Origin: a virus
Reading direction: 5' to 3' (one strand)
IMG/VR virus record: IMGVR_UViG_3300025000_000137
Span: 1 to 52,120 of that record
DNA length: 52,120 nt
Numbering within the stretch: the stretch's first letter is position 1; each line of letters opens with the position of its first letter. The position numbers and the translations under genes were made by a program. Below the pieces are notes generated by a model. It had not been told where the DNA came from and did no database searches. It saw only the letters and a list, made by a program, of their open reading frames with translations. Positions 19,184 to 25,866 of this stretch are shown here, one piece after another.

Positions 19184-19543
19184 ATGCAAGAAGACAAAAA
19201 GAAGATTTCAGTCTTATTAGATATGCAAATCATCCGACAAATAGAAGATAGCCATCTTACACAAACGGAAGCAGTGACGGAAGCCCTGAAATATTACTAT
19301 TCAGAGGACAGAGGGAAGATCGAATCTTACCGCGAGAAGATTTTAGAATATGAAAAGAAGATTATTGGATTAGAGGCTCGGCTATCTGAAACTGAGAAAT
19401 TTAGAGAAATAATCCGAGAACAGAATGAGATATCAAAAGCGCATGTTACGCAGGTTCAGACTTTGATATCTCAGATGGAAAAAATGCGAGAGGATAAGAT
19501 ATTATTGTTGGAAGATAAAAGAAGATGGTGGAAGATTTGGTAA
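19184..19543 (+). CDS. RHH transcription regulator with coiled coil
   Basis: 119 residues from the ATG at 19184 (MQEDKKKISVLLD); an in-frame upstream start would add six residues. Residues 5-45 form a ribbon-helix-helix domain (KKISVLLDMQIIRQIED, then QTEAVTEALKYYY); the rest is a long charged coiled coil. It is the only plus-strand gene between 18.2 and 27.7 kb, divergent from the ParB-like gene. Probably a dimeric repressor acting on the adjacent repeats. A collapsed second copy of this locus lies at 18202-18266. Confidence 0.75.
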   Translation: MQEDKKKISVLLDMQIIRQIEDSHLTQTEAVTEALKYYYSEDRGKIESYREKILEYEKKIIGLEARLSETEKFREIIREQNEISKAHVTQVQTLISQMEKMREDKILLLEDKRRWWKIW

Positions 19544-19566
19544 TTACTCTCCTTCCAGAAACGGTA

Positions 19567-19908
19567 TTATTCCATCCTTAAAAAAGCAGTTCCGATCTCC
19601 CACGTTTTCCCATCTTTATTTAAGATAAAACCTCTTGATTTTAATACATTTGAAACATGATCTTTAAATAAAACCCATCTATCTCTATCATGTTTAAACA
19701 TCTCTAATTCATTTGAAACAGATGTGTAATTTACATGCCAGTCGTGCTTCCACCACTCTACATTTTTTAATTCATTGGTGGTGATTGCAATTAATTTATC
19801 CAATCTATCTACTCTCTGCTTTATAATTTCATCACTGTTTATATCCCATATTTTTAATAAATATTCAGAACTCTTTTCATTGTAATGTTTATTGAAATCA
19901 AAAAACAT
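19567..19908 (-). CDS. Hypothetical helical protein
   Basis: 113 residues, not recognised, starting at the ATG with GGAG 13 bases upstream (MFFDFNKHYNEKSSEY). It is charged and largely helical, with WWKHDWHVNYTSVSNELEMFKHD. A similar W-K-H-D segment occurs in the protein at 20051-20251, so the two may be distantly related. It follows a disrupted small gene whose end overlaps its start. Confidence 0.55.
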   Translation of the reverse strand: MFFDFNKHYNEKSSEYLLKIWDINSDEIIKQRVDRLDKLIAITTNELKNVEWWKHDWHVNYTSVSNELEMFKHDRDRWVLFKDHVSNVLKSRGFILNKDGKTWEIGTAFLRME

Positions 19909-20033
19909 TGTTCTCACTCTCCTTTCGTTTCTCCAATTTATCAATCTTCTCGCAGTATCGCAAGAGTTGACAGAATTTAAGTTTTTCTTCTGGGAGATCA
20001 GTTATTTAAGTCACCTTCTCTTTTAATTTCCAT
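19898..20033 (-). pseudogene. Frame-disrupted small gene
   Basis: From the ATG at 20033 the frame reads MEIKREGDLNN then TGA. One base later the +1 frame reads DLPEEKLKFCQLLRYC and continues to a stop at 19898 that overlaps the next gene's start, as intact neighbours do. That second frame has no start codon of its own. The span is 136 bases (one more than a multiple of three). A single-base insertion, a sequencing error or a recoding event would explain it; the codon before the stop (AAC) does not look slippery. Confidence 0.45.
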
Positions 20034-20050
20034 TCTTCGGTTCCTTTGCA

Positions 20051-20251
20051 TCACTTTGAAATCTCATCGACTTCTTTTATAATTTTATTAATCAATGCTT
20101 TGTTTTCAGATTCGATATCACATTGATATAAACTATCGTTGTCGTGTTTCCACATCTCAAAACTTTCTAAGTGCTTGACATTACCTTCATTAATTATCTC
20201 AAATACCTTTCCTACACTGTATTGAGTTAGATTCTTCATTTGTAGTTTCAT
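20051..20251 (-). CDS. Hypothetical small protein
   Basis: 66 residues from MKLQMKNLTQYSVGK; GGAGG stands 7 bases before this ATG, so a longer upstream reading is unlikely. Helical and charged, with FEMWKHDNDSLYQ. Not recognised. It starts right at the end of the coiled-coil gene 20253-20417, whose last codons contain this gene's ribosome site, so the two are coupled. Confidence 0.55.
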   Translation of the reverse strand: MKLQMKNLTQYSVGKVFEIINEGNVKHLESFEMWKHDNDSLYQCDIESENKALINKIIKEVDEISK

Positions 20252-20252
20252 T

Positions 20253-20417
20253 TTAATTTCCTCCATTCTTTTGTACCTTCTCGTCAGGATGTCGAATATA
20301 ATATTTTTCAATTGATAACCTGTCTCTCTCGTCTTCGAGTTCTTCAATTTGCATTTTAAGTTTTTTTAATTTAGAATCAATTTCAGATATTTGTATATTT
20401 ATCGTATCGATGGACAT
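20253..20417 (-). CDS. Small coiled-coil protein
   Basis: 54 residues. Residues about 8-37 form a heptad-like helix (IQISEIDSKLKKLKMQIEEL, then DEERDRL-type charge). GGTGATTAA precedes the ATG. It ends two bases beyond the start of the next gene. Role unknown; small coiled-coil proteins are frequent in this minus-strand cluster. Confidence 0.5.
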   Translation of the reverse strand: MSIDTINIQISEIDSKLKKLKMQIEELEDERDRLSIEKYYIRHPDEKVQKNGGN

Positions 20418-20421
20418 TTAA

Positions 20422-20730
20422 TCACCGTCTGAGTTCTAAAGCTTCATTCAACCACCTTGTGTATTTCGATCTCAACTTTTCTTCTCTATCATAATATGCA
20501 TCTAGATCTTTTTGACCAAATTGAGTAGAGCTAACCGTCGAAAATGAAAGTCTACAGCCCGGGAGCGTCATGCTTATCGATATTTTTTTTCTATCAAGAA
20601 TTATAAACCACGCATTGAGTGTGTCCATATCGTTTTGCTCTGATCCTTCTTTCAAGTAAGGGTCTTCAAAATGTTTAATACATTCAACAAATGCTTTTTT
20701 ATTCTTTATATAATACTTTTCTAAGTCCAT
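20422..20730 (-). CDS. Hypothetical protein
   Basis: 102 residues, not recognised. Begins MDLEKYYIKNKKAFVECIKH, with a beta hairpin in the middle (AWFIILDRKKISISMTLPG) and a helical, Arg-rich end. Upstream lies a small GC-rich hairpin (20774-20788, CCCGC/GCGGG) and a sequence similar to the leader upstream of 20251 (GGTACAARAGAATGGAG), suggesting a duplicated leader. Confidence 0.5.
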   Translation of the reverse strand: MDLEKYYIKNKKAFVECIKHFEDPYLKEGSEQNDMDTLNAWFIILDRKKISISMTLPGCRLSFSTVSSTQFGQKDLDAYYDREEKLRSKYTRWLNEALELRR

Positions 20731-20773
20731 CTTTTCACGCCCCTTTCAATCTCCATTCTCTTGTACCTTCACG

Positions 20774-20788
20774 CCCGCCTTTCGCGGG
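20774..20788. other. Short GC-rich hairpin in a ~180-base gene-poor gap
   Basis: CCCGC and GCGGG flank CTTTC, in an otherwise AT-rich gap (20731-20909). No T-run follows directly. The gap also holds a plus-strand 19-codon frame with a CPKCKSPYW motif that I do not call a gene. Confidence 0.4.
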
Positions 20789-20909
20789 TTTCCATTCAAC
20801 TTTTTAAGATTCCCTTTATATTTCACACTGTATTCCATCAGTCACTTGTTTCCATGCATCCTATTGTATGCCCAAAGTGTAAAAGTCCTTATTGGAATAA
20901 ACCTAAAAC

Positions 20910-20990
20910 TTAATTTTTAAGTACGCCCCACTCTTTTAAACGTTGTTTGATATCCCTGAGTTCATAATCAGTAAAACTTACACACAGCAT
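20910..20990 (-). CDS. Possible 26-residue protein
   Basis: A short frame overlapping the last 13 bases of the HNH gene: MLCVSFTDYELRDIKQRLKE then WGVLKN. The amphipathic helix reads as protein-like and the TGAATG context resembles other coupled starts here, but it is too short to be sure. Confidence 0.3.
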   Translation of the reverse strand: MLCVSFTDYELRDIKQRLKEWGVLKN

Positions 20991-21574
20991 TCACCGATAC
21001 AAACATTTGGGCTAAACACGGTATCGTTAGGCTGAGCTTCATCAACTAAATGTTTAGTGTATTCTACAACCTTAGTTAACAAATTATTCCCAATTAGGTA
21101 TTTTTTTAACTCTGTTTTAATGCATCTTTTTTGTTCCACGTCATGAAAAATAACATGGCATGTAGGGCATAAAGCAATTAAATTTTCAATGTCATTTTTA
21201 CCACATGTATTTTTAGGAATTATATGATGAACTTCTAGAAGATTGGTGACTGGAAAATCACACACCGCACATTTATTGCCATAAAGTTCTTTTACGACAT
21301 CGCAATTCTTTTTTGAGATATTCTGTAAATACTGATCACCTATAATCAAATGTTGATATTTATCTAAACGTTCCACTAACAGTGGGTGGAGGTACTCATG
21401 TTCTTTATAATAAAGAACATCTATTATTTCATAGCATTTGTAAACATTTTTTACATATCTTATTCTTTCAACTGATGTTCTAGGCACATCCGCCCTAATC
21501 AAATCTATTTGACGCCAAAGAGCATCTGTTTCACAGGTCAAATTAATCTGCCTCGGATTTCCTACTGTGCTCAT
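20978..21574 (-). CDS. HNH endonuclease
   Basis: 198 residues. The C-terminal half has an HNH fold with zinc-binding cysteines: CAVCDFPVTNLLEVHHIIP, then NDIENLIALCPTCHVIFH. The His pair of EVHHI and the Asn of IENL are the expected catalytic and structural residues. The N-terminal 100 residues are helical and unrecognised, possibly DNA-binding. It overlaps the upstream RHH gene by 32 bases, suggesting joint regulation. It resembles the HNH protein at 37611-38060 in the core motif. Confidence 0.85.
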   Translation of the reverse strand: MSTVGNPRQINLTCETDALWRQIDLIRADVPRTSVERIRYVKNVYKCYEIIDVLYYKEHEYLHPLLVERLDKYQHLIIGDQYLQNISKKNCDVVKELYGNKCAVCDFPVTNLLEVHHIIPKNTCGKNDIENLIALCPTCHVIFHDVEQKRCIKTELKKYLIGNNLLTKVVEYTKHLVDEAQPNDTVFSPNVCIGECCV

Positions 21575-21683
21575 CCACGAGTCGGTTAATTATCTCATCG
21601 TAAGTTTCTCCTTTCTTTCCTATGTTCTTCAATCTGTCTTTAGTCACCATCTCAATGGATATTGTTGTTTTTAGCATAACCAT
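21543..21683 (-). CDS. Small RHH regulator (antitoxin-like)
   Basis: 46 residues: MVMLKTTISIEMVTKDRLKN then KGETYDEIINRLVDEH. The strand, two helices and GETYDEIINRL are typical of short archaeal ribbon-helix-helix proteins that repress their own operons, many of them antitoxins. ATG is at 21683 or 21677. It overlaps the HNH nuclease gene by 32 bases, giving an antitoxin-toxin-like layout, though autoregulation alone would also explain it. Confidence 0.7.
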   Translation of the reverse strand: MVMLKTTISIEMVTKDRLKNIGKKGETYDEIINRLVDEHSRKSEAD

Positions 21684-22046
21684 TATATAGCGTTATACCT
21701 ACTTATACTTTGTGTATAATTGAGTATATTTATTATATTTTATTATACAACATACAAGCGCTAATCTTTGGTAATTGCATACATTTTTGCATAAACGTAA
21801 TACTAAATATTTCACACTTAATTAATAAATAGGTATTAATTAATATGGACAACCGATTCTCAGTGGATTGCTGATTTTTGCCTATGTGTTAGTAAACCCA
21901 ACTATTACATATCATATAGGAATGTGCTTGTTATGATGTGCCATATAGAGGTTAAGTGGGTAAAAAATATTAGAAACACATAGGCACTTTTTAATAGTGG
22001 CTACTGATAACGATTTTAAATAGAAAAAAAGAAGGAAAAAAGAAAC
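21684..22046. other. AT-rich intergenic region with 12-base inverted repeat
   Basis: No gene seen in 363 bases. TGCCTATGTGTT (21879-21890) is perfectly inverted at 21975-21986, 84 bases apart, with similar flanks (ACCCAAC and, inverted, ACCCAC). Nearby are TTAATTAATA repeats around 21810-21845 and TATA-like runs upstream of the RHH gene. Could be a replication origin, a remnant mobile element or a regulatory stem. Confidence 0.5.
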
Positions 22047-22421
22047 TTATTTTCTATGCAAGACTTCTAAAATATCAATCCCTGCTCGATCTCCAAAGAT
22101 ACGAGAAATCTCCTCAGAAGATAGCACTCTCAGATTCTCAAGTATTCCGAGAAAATCATTCTGTCCAGGGTCCACGTCCTCATATGACAGATCATACTTT
22201 TTGAGAATTGGCTCTAAGCACTCCGGAGGCTGCAATAATCGAACCAGCATAAATCTTAATGTGGTTCCTGCTTTATCTCCTTTGATGTCATGAGAGTTCA
22301 TAGTATCTAATGCCTCCTTTATCTGTGGTGATGTCCAGCCTGCCATATATGCAACCGGAGAACACAGTGAGAACGCGAATATTTGAGATTTTTTTAGAAA
22401 TATTAGATTATGAGTTTCCAT
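22047..22421 (-). CDS. Stand-alone tape-measure-like protein
   Basis: 124 residues. Residues about 51-121 align with residues about 245-315 of the virus's own tape measure: AGTTLR is shared, then K-Y-x-L-x-x-E-D, then IFGDRAG versus VFGQRAG. About a third of positions are identical by eye. The rest of the tape measure, including membrane segments, is absent. It lies on the opposite strand among small accessory genes, with GAGGGAGC before its ATG. It could be a decoy or superinfection-exclusion factor, an assembly factor, or a domesticated fragment; function unknown. Confidence 0.65.
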   Translation of the reverse strand: METHNLIFLKKSQIFAFSLCSPVAYMAGWTSPQIKEALDTMNSHDIKGDKAGTTLRFMLVRLLQPPECLEPILKKYDLSYEDVDPGQNDFLGILENLRVLSSEEISRIFGDRAGIDILEVLHRK

Positions 22422-22472
22422 TTTTAAGCTCCCTCACAAAGTAAATCCGTATTCTTCAAGTGGATGTCCATT

Positions 22473-22673
22473 CTAAATAATCACACATTGACTTTTCGGA
22501 ATGTTGAAAACAAGCTTTACGCCTGTAATAAATACTCGGAAATGTTTCTCTTCTTCATCGAGAATTACAACTTCTGATGTTGATGGAATTACAGATTGGT
22601 TATATTTCCATTGTAAGAAATCCATTGAGTGAGCTGGATATTCATCTTTCGGGTAAACGATTGGTAGTTTCAT
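22473..22673 (-). CDS. Hypothetical small protein ending in TAG
   Basis: 66 residues, MKLPIVYPKDEYPAHSMDFL onward, beta-rich end (FRVFITGVKLVFNIPKSQCVII). It has a GAACGGAGC leader encoded within the last codons of the upstream gene. It ends in TAG. Reading through adds NGHPLEEYGFTL and stops at 22434, 12 bases before the next start, a spacing more like the neighbours than the 51-base gap left by stopping at TAG. Its N-terminus resembles that of the broken gene at 22944-23205. Confidence 0.55.
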   Translation of the reverse strand: MKLPIVYPKDEYPAHSMDFLQWKYNQSVIPSTSEVVILDEEEKHFRVFITGVKLVFNIPKSQCVII

Positions 22674-22674
22674 T

Positions 22675-22908
22675 TTAACGTGCTCCGTTCTTATTTTTTA
22701 AAAATTCGATTAGCTTGGCAACATTCTCAATTGATCCAATGCTTTGAACAAGCCTGTATGAATAATCCTCGCCTCCATAAACATAATCGGAAAATAAACA
22801 ATCTCCCCGATCCTCAGTTAAGGCAATTATTTGATCTACTGTATATGTTTCAAGCTGGGCTTTAAACGCTTCTAACGATTTTATAGCATTTTTAACTTTA
22901 GTTTCCAT
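22675..22908 (-). CDS. Hypothetical helical protein
   Basis: 77 residues, METKVKNAIKSLEAFKAQLE, then a Tyr/Gly-rich stretch (DYVYGGEDYSYRLVQS) and a helix ending NKNGAR. Not recognised. Its own leader has GAACGGAGC, and its last codons (AAG AAC GGA GCA) encode the same element for the next gene, so the motif does double duty as coding sequence. Confidence 0.55.
   Translation of the reverse strand: METKVKNAIKSLEAFKAQLETYTVDQIIALTEDRGDCLFSDYVYGGEDYSYRLVQSIGSIENVAKLIEFLKNKNGAR
22682..22690 (-). promoter_or_regulatory. GAACGGAGC leader element
   Basis: Exact copy, 8 bases before the ATG at 22673; lies inside the upstream coding sequence. Confidence 0.8.
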
Positions 22909-22918
22909 TACTTATCGG

Positions 22919-22927
22919 GCTCCGTTC
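22919..22927 (-). promoter_or_regulatory. GAACGGAGC leader element
   Basis: Exact copy, 10 bases before the ATG at 22908. Confidence 0.75.
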
Positions 22928-22943
22928 TTATTTTTCAAGAAAA

Positions 22944-23205
22944 TTAAAAAGTAAATATAGAAGTTTCTTTTCTTTCAATTATTTTACTATAAACTTTAGG
23001 AATCCAATGCTCTTCCTGCACTCCATTTACAAATTTAATATAATATGCGCCCTGGTTCGGATTCCCTTTTTTGTCTATTCTTTTCGCAGATTCTTTTAAG
23101 ATGCATATCTCTTGTTTGTGTCTATTCAGAATTTCTTTTTCTTTTGCGAGCCAGTCTTCTATATAAAGTTCATGGCGCGGATATTCCGAGCAGGGAGAGT
23201 TTCAT
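22944..23205 (-). pseudogene. Frame-disrupted gene related to 22473-22673
   Basis: The ATG at 23205 (ATGA overlap with the upstream stop, and a variant leader GGACGGAGC) reads MKLSLLGISAP then stops. The +1 frame then reads EYPRHELYIEDWLAKEKE and runs for about 80 codons to 22944 without a start codon of its own. MKL plus YP.H resembles the start of the gene at 22473-22673. The span has one base more than a multiple of three. Indel, sequencing error or recoding are the options. Confidence 0.5.
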
Positions 23206-23390
23206 GTTTTGCTCCGTCCCCATCCAGAAATTCCATATACATAACCTTCTTTTTCAATTGCCCGCTTAAATTCTTGATATTCGCCTAAATATTTCTCCAT
23301 TTTTAGACTGTATGCATGCCATTCATCATCTAAGCGTTTTTCAGTTCTTTTAAATGATTCTTCTTTTTGGATTACTTCTTCGAGCTCCAT
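23202..23390 (-). CDS. Small coiled-coil protein
   Basis: 62 residues, mostly one charged helix (MELEEVIQKEESFKRTEKRL) with an aromatic Gly end (YVYGISGWGRSKT). Its leader AGGTTGAATAAAAATG is nearly identical to that of the next gene upstream (23611). ATGA overlap with the disrupted gene at 23205 indicates coupling. Function unknown. Confidence 0.55.
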   Translation of the reverse strand: MELEEVIQKEESFKRTEKRLDDEWHAYSLKMEKYLGEYQEFKRAIEKEGYVYGISGWGRSKT

Positions 23391-23392
23391 TT

Positions 23393-23611
23393 TTATTCAA
23401 CCTCGCTCTTTTCTTCCATCTTAAGCATATCAAAAAGGACACCATTACACATATCGAGTCCAGCATCCTCCATTTCAGCATATATTTTCAATCTCTCAGC
23501 CCACAATTCAGCCTTTTGATCTTCAAGTTTTTGAATTTCATCGTTGAGTTTTCTTATTTTAAGTTTGTTGGCATCGAATTTTTGTTGGAGTTCTTTTTGT
23601 GTGGCAGTCAT
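23393..23611 (-). CDS. Small coiled-coil protein
   Basis: 72 residues; residues about 3-48 are a heptad-rich helix (QKELQQKFDANKLKIRKLND, then EIQKLEDQKAELWAER). Leader AGGTTGAATAAAAATG. Not recognised. Part of a tight group of four small genes from 24078 down to 23202 with overlapping or abutting ends. Confidence 0.55.
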   Translation of the reverse strand: MTATQKELQQKFDANKLKIRKLNDEIQKLEDQKAELWAERLKIYAEMEDAGLDMCNGVLFDMLKMEEKSEVE

Positions 23612-23613
23612 TT

Positions 23614-23790
23614 TTATTCAACCTTTTCTAATTCCCTTATTCTCGCTTCCAACGCAGGGACTTTCTCAGCTTCATTTTTCAATCTCCTGATAACACTCTC
23701 ATACGTTTCTTCCTCTACGATTCTAAGCTCTTGTAAATCCGTTTTAAGGGCAAATGATAGCCCTATGGTAGTTTCATTCTTTCGTTTCAT
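23614..23790 (-). CDS. RHH regulator with coiled coil
   Basis: 58 residues: MKRKNETTIGLSFALKTDLQ then VEEETYESVIRRLKNEAEK. The strand-helix-helix order (TTIGLSF, LKTDLQELR, TYESVIRRL) is a ribbon-helix-helix DNA-binding domain, followed by a short coiled coil. It starts three bases past the stop of the upstream gene. Likely a local repressor; its target may be the ATACT repeats near 24100. Confidence 0.65.
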   Translation of the reverse strand: MKRKNETTIGLSFALKTDLQELRIVEEETYESVIRRLKNEAEKVPALEARIRELEKVE

Positions 23791-23793
23791 TGA

Positions 23794-24078
23794 TCATTCC
23801 TTCAGCTTTTCGGCAATTGAAACAGCATATCCCATAAATTTAATAAAATCATTTGCCTGTGGAATGCTAACGCTTCCACCATCACATGAAGTCCACCCAA
23901 TAGAGATATTTCTCCTCTGCCCCATAGGTGCAACTTCATAATAAATAGTTATTCTTGCACTTGGCAATCCGATTTCAAAGTAAGCATATTCTCCTGTACT
24001 GCGGACATACCCATTGAATCCAAGATTTTCAGCAAACTTCTTAACTTCCATTAGTTTTCCAATTGTTAGCTTTTCCAT
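23794..24078 (-). CDS. Hypothetical protein
   Basis: 94 residues from MEKLTIGKLMEVKKFAENLG. Middle beta strands (EYAYFEIGLPSARITIYYEV) and a C-terminal helix; not recognised. An ATG four codons upstream is possible. It is the first gene of a minus-strand operon, downstream of a TATA-rich, repeat-rich promoter region at 24100-24145. Confidence 0.55.
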   Translation of the reverse strand: MEKLTIGKLMEVKKFAENLGFNGYVRSTGEYAYFEIGLPSARITIYYEVAPMGQRRNISIGWTSCDGGSVSIPQANDFIKFMGYAVSIAEKLKE

Positions 24079-24099
24079 TTGTCTACACATCCTTTATGT

Positions 24100-24145
24100 T
24101 ATACTATACTATACTATGTTATAATAGTATATATAGTTTACCCAT
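24100..24145 (-). promoter_or_regulatory. Promoter/operator with ATACT repeats
   Basis: Three tandem TATAC units (from 24109), then an inverted ATAGTAT and TATATATAGTTTAC. The last element is shared with the divergent region near 19096. Read on the minus strand, GTAAACTATATATA is a BRE/TATA-like promoter for the gene starting at 24078. Confidence 0.5.
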
Positions 24146-24295
24146 TTTAGAAGATTGGTTATTATAAAAATGCTACAACAAACAGTATAAAAAAATTATT
24201 CTATATAGACAAAAGAAAAACTTAAAATAGTATGAAATAATACTAAACTATACTCAGAATCTACCCAAACCTGAGAAAAAACAGACCTCTTTTTC

Positions 24296-24427
24296 TTCCT
24301 TAAAAACAGTAGTTGAAACCGGCCAGCAGGCGGAACGGAGCAAACGCCCACACGCTGGCCGTATCTCAAACGCCCTCGTATGTATAATATACAGGTGTCG
24401 TTTGCTGATTTGCGCTATCAGCAATGT
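24296..24427 (-). ncRNA. Candidate small RNA with leader-complementary loop
   Basis: Three hairpins in series: GGCCAGC 24321-24327 with GCTGGCC 24354-24360, enclosing GGCG/CGCC; CAAACG 24367-24372 with CGTTTG 24399-24404, plus inner CCT/AGG and GTAT/ATAC; and TTGCTGAT 24402-24409 with ATCAGCAA 24417-24424 (the last two share three bases). The first hairpin's 12-base loop (24333-24344) is GAACGGAGCAAA on plus, TTTGCTCCGTTC on minus. Minus-strand GGAAATAATATATAC near 24444-24459 could be BRE/TATA with a start near the third hairpin, and oligo-T follows at 24302-24306 and 24275-24280. No protein frame fits. Orientation is inferred. Confidence 0.5.
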
Positions 24428-24557
24428 ACCTTTATGCCTTTCTTGTATATATTATTTCCGTATCTTATTTTTATATCATTCAATGTAGATTTACAAAGTA
24501 GTATAAAAATAAAATTCTGCTGTTTGCGTTTTTTAAAAAAAGAAAGAAAATAAATGT

Positions 24558-24764
24558 TTAAGAAGTTATCTTCCATGAATCCGGCTCTACATCCGGCGGC
24601 ATCTTAACATATTCGATGTCGTATAAGCAGAGAGGGCCGTCTGATGTGTCTACCCGTGTTTCCGGGAATAATGTTTGCATTGCTCGGAAAGACGCGAATG
24701 GGAGGCGACTGTAATAAGCGTGCCAGTAAAGAGGGATGTCAAGAGGGATGTTAAAACCCCCCAT
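24558..24764 (-). CDS. Hypothetical protein downstream of recombination gene
   Basis: 68 residues from ATGGGGGGT (MGGFNIPLDIPLYWHAYYSR). Aromatic and Pro-rich, not recognised. Its start overlaps the end of the upstream gene by 14 bases, so it is probably co-translated with it. A TTG 12 codons upstream is an alternative start. Unknown function. Confidence 0.5.
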   Translation of the reverse strand: MGGFNIPLDIPLYWHAYYSRLPFASFRAMQTLFPETRVDTSDGPLCLYDIEYVKMPPDVEPDSWKITS

Positions 24765-25476
24765 CCAATAACTCTTCTGTTGAAACTTCCCCGGCTGCAA
24801 TCATATCAGATATTGCCCTATTCTTACTGCGCGTGTGAGCAGTCGCATAGATATCATGCTCAGGGTGTGAGAATTTCCGCTCAGTGCTTGCACAGATACC
24901 CACGCCTTCTGTTTCTCTCCCATTTGGAGCTTTACAGATCACTTTAATTTTCCACAGGTAGCCGCCACCAGGAAGGTTCTCTTTTGTTTCATCCACGATC
25001 CTATCTGTCAAATTGTAGAACGTGGCAAACTTGCGCCATCCTGATTTTTTAATCGTATCTTTATCTCCAATCTTCTGTAGATCAGATTTAGACAGAATAC
25101 AGTTTTTCAGGTTTTGGAATTCGCGCCATGCTGCTAAAGCTTCGCTTGCGCTCACTGCTGGCCTTACGATTCCACCTAAGCCCGATGGAACCGGCAATGT
25201 AACTAATTCAGCTTCTACCACTTCGATGTCTGCCATCCTAGGATTAAGAGCGTCATCTGCAGCTTTTATTTCTTTTTTGATTAGTTCGGCCATTTCCGCA
25301 TCTTTTACACTGTCTGCCGGGATTGTGTTTACCCCTCCTGTTTTTAAGAGGATATCAACGCTCCATTCTGTTCTGTTTACATCTTTTTGGAGGATGCAGT
25401 TTTCAGACAGTTTTTTTGATACTTTGCCTTTTTCATATGCGAATCCGAGACTTTGGAATATTTCTATATTGTTCAT
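24751..25476 (-). CDS. Possible ssDNA-annealing/recombination protein
   Basis: 241 residues. The C-terminal half has KKSGWRKFATFYNLT, a beta meander (YLWKIKVICKAPNGRETEGV) and HDIYATAHTRSKNRAISDMI followed by GEVSTEE. This layout resembles viral and archaeal proteins of the Rad52/Red-beta-like annealing group, where an A-x-T-R-x-K-N-R-A helix is common. I recognise the style, not a certain family. It has a GAACGGAGC leader and sits with coiled-coil proteins typical of recombination operons. An alternative is an uncharacterised DNA-binding protein. Confidence 0.4.
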   Translation of the reverse strand: MNNIEIFQSLGFAYEKGKVSKKLSENCILQKDVNRTEWSVDILLKTGGVNTIPADSVKDAEMAELIKKEIKAADDALNPRMADIEVVEAELVTLPVPSGLGGIVRPAVSASEALAAWREFQNLKNCILSKSDLQKIGDKDTIKKSGWRKFATFYNLTDRIVDETKENLPGGGYLWKIKVICKAPNGRETEGVGICASTERKFSHPEHDIYATAHTRSKNRAISDMIAAGEVSTEELLDGGF

Positions 25477-25484
25477 ATTTTATA

Positions 25485-25493
25485 GCTCCGTTC
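25485..25493 (-). promoter_or_regulatory. GAACGGAGC leader element
   Basis: Exact copy, 8 bases before the ATG at 25476; followed by TATAAA as at 28187 and 43471. Confidence 0.8.
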
Positions 25494-25522
25494 TACTTTT
25501 TACAAAAAAAATGATTAACAAA

Positions 25523-25852
25523 TTATTTAGAAACTAACAACTGAAAAGCTCTTCCCTCGTTCCTTAATTCAATACCTACTCTCTTTTGATCTCTCCTGAT
25601 GTTTCTCAACCCCACTAGAAGCCCCTGGAGCTCGTCATTGCAATCTGCAAGCTCTTCATAGGCAATCTGTCTCTTCTTCTCGTTGGAGAGTCCAGATGCC
25701 TTGTCTTCTGCTTTGATTTCGATCTGCATACGGAGTTCGTTTTCTATTCTCCGTTTTCTTGATTCAATGTCTTCTGCGGTTTCGTCGAGAGTCATTAATT
25801 GAGTTTCTAGGGCTGCTATAATATCGTGTTCTGTTGCGTATTTCAGTTTCAT
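25523..25852 (-). CDS. Coiled-coil protein of the recombination operon
   Basis: 109 residues from MKLKYATEHDIIAALETQLM (GGAGAAATTAAA precedes this ATG). Long charged helices (IESRKRRIENELRMQI, EELADCNDELQGLLVGLRNI) suggest an antiparallel coiled-coil dimer. Not recognised. It lies directly upstream of the possible annealing protein, and small helical partners there often modulate nucleases, but no function can be assigned. Confidence 0.55.
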   Translation of the reverse strand: MKLKYATEHDIIAALETQLMTLDETAEDIESRKRRIENELRMQIEIKAEDKASGLSNEKKRQIAYEELADCNDELQGLLVGLRNIRRDQKRVGIELRNEGRAFQLLVSK

Positions 25853-25866
25853 TTTAATTTCTCCGA

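Noticed and set aside
20854-20913. Plus-strand 19-codon frame ending CPKCKSPYWNKPKT
   Set aside because: It looks like the C-terminus of small archaeal zinc proteins but has no ribosome site and runs against the surrounding genes; probably a remnant or chance.
24109-24140. Tandem TATAC repeats as a CRISPR or satellite array
   Set aside because: Only about three 5-base units, in a promoter position; better read as an operator.
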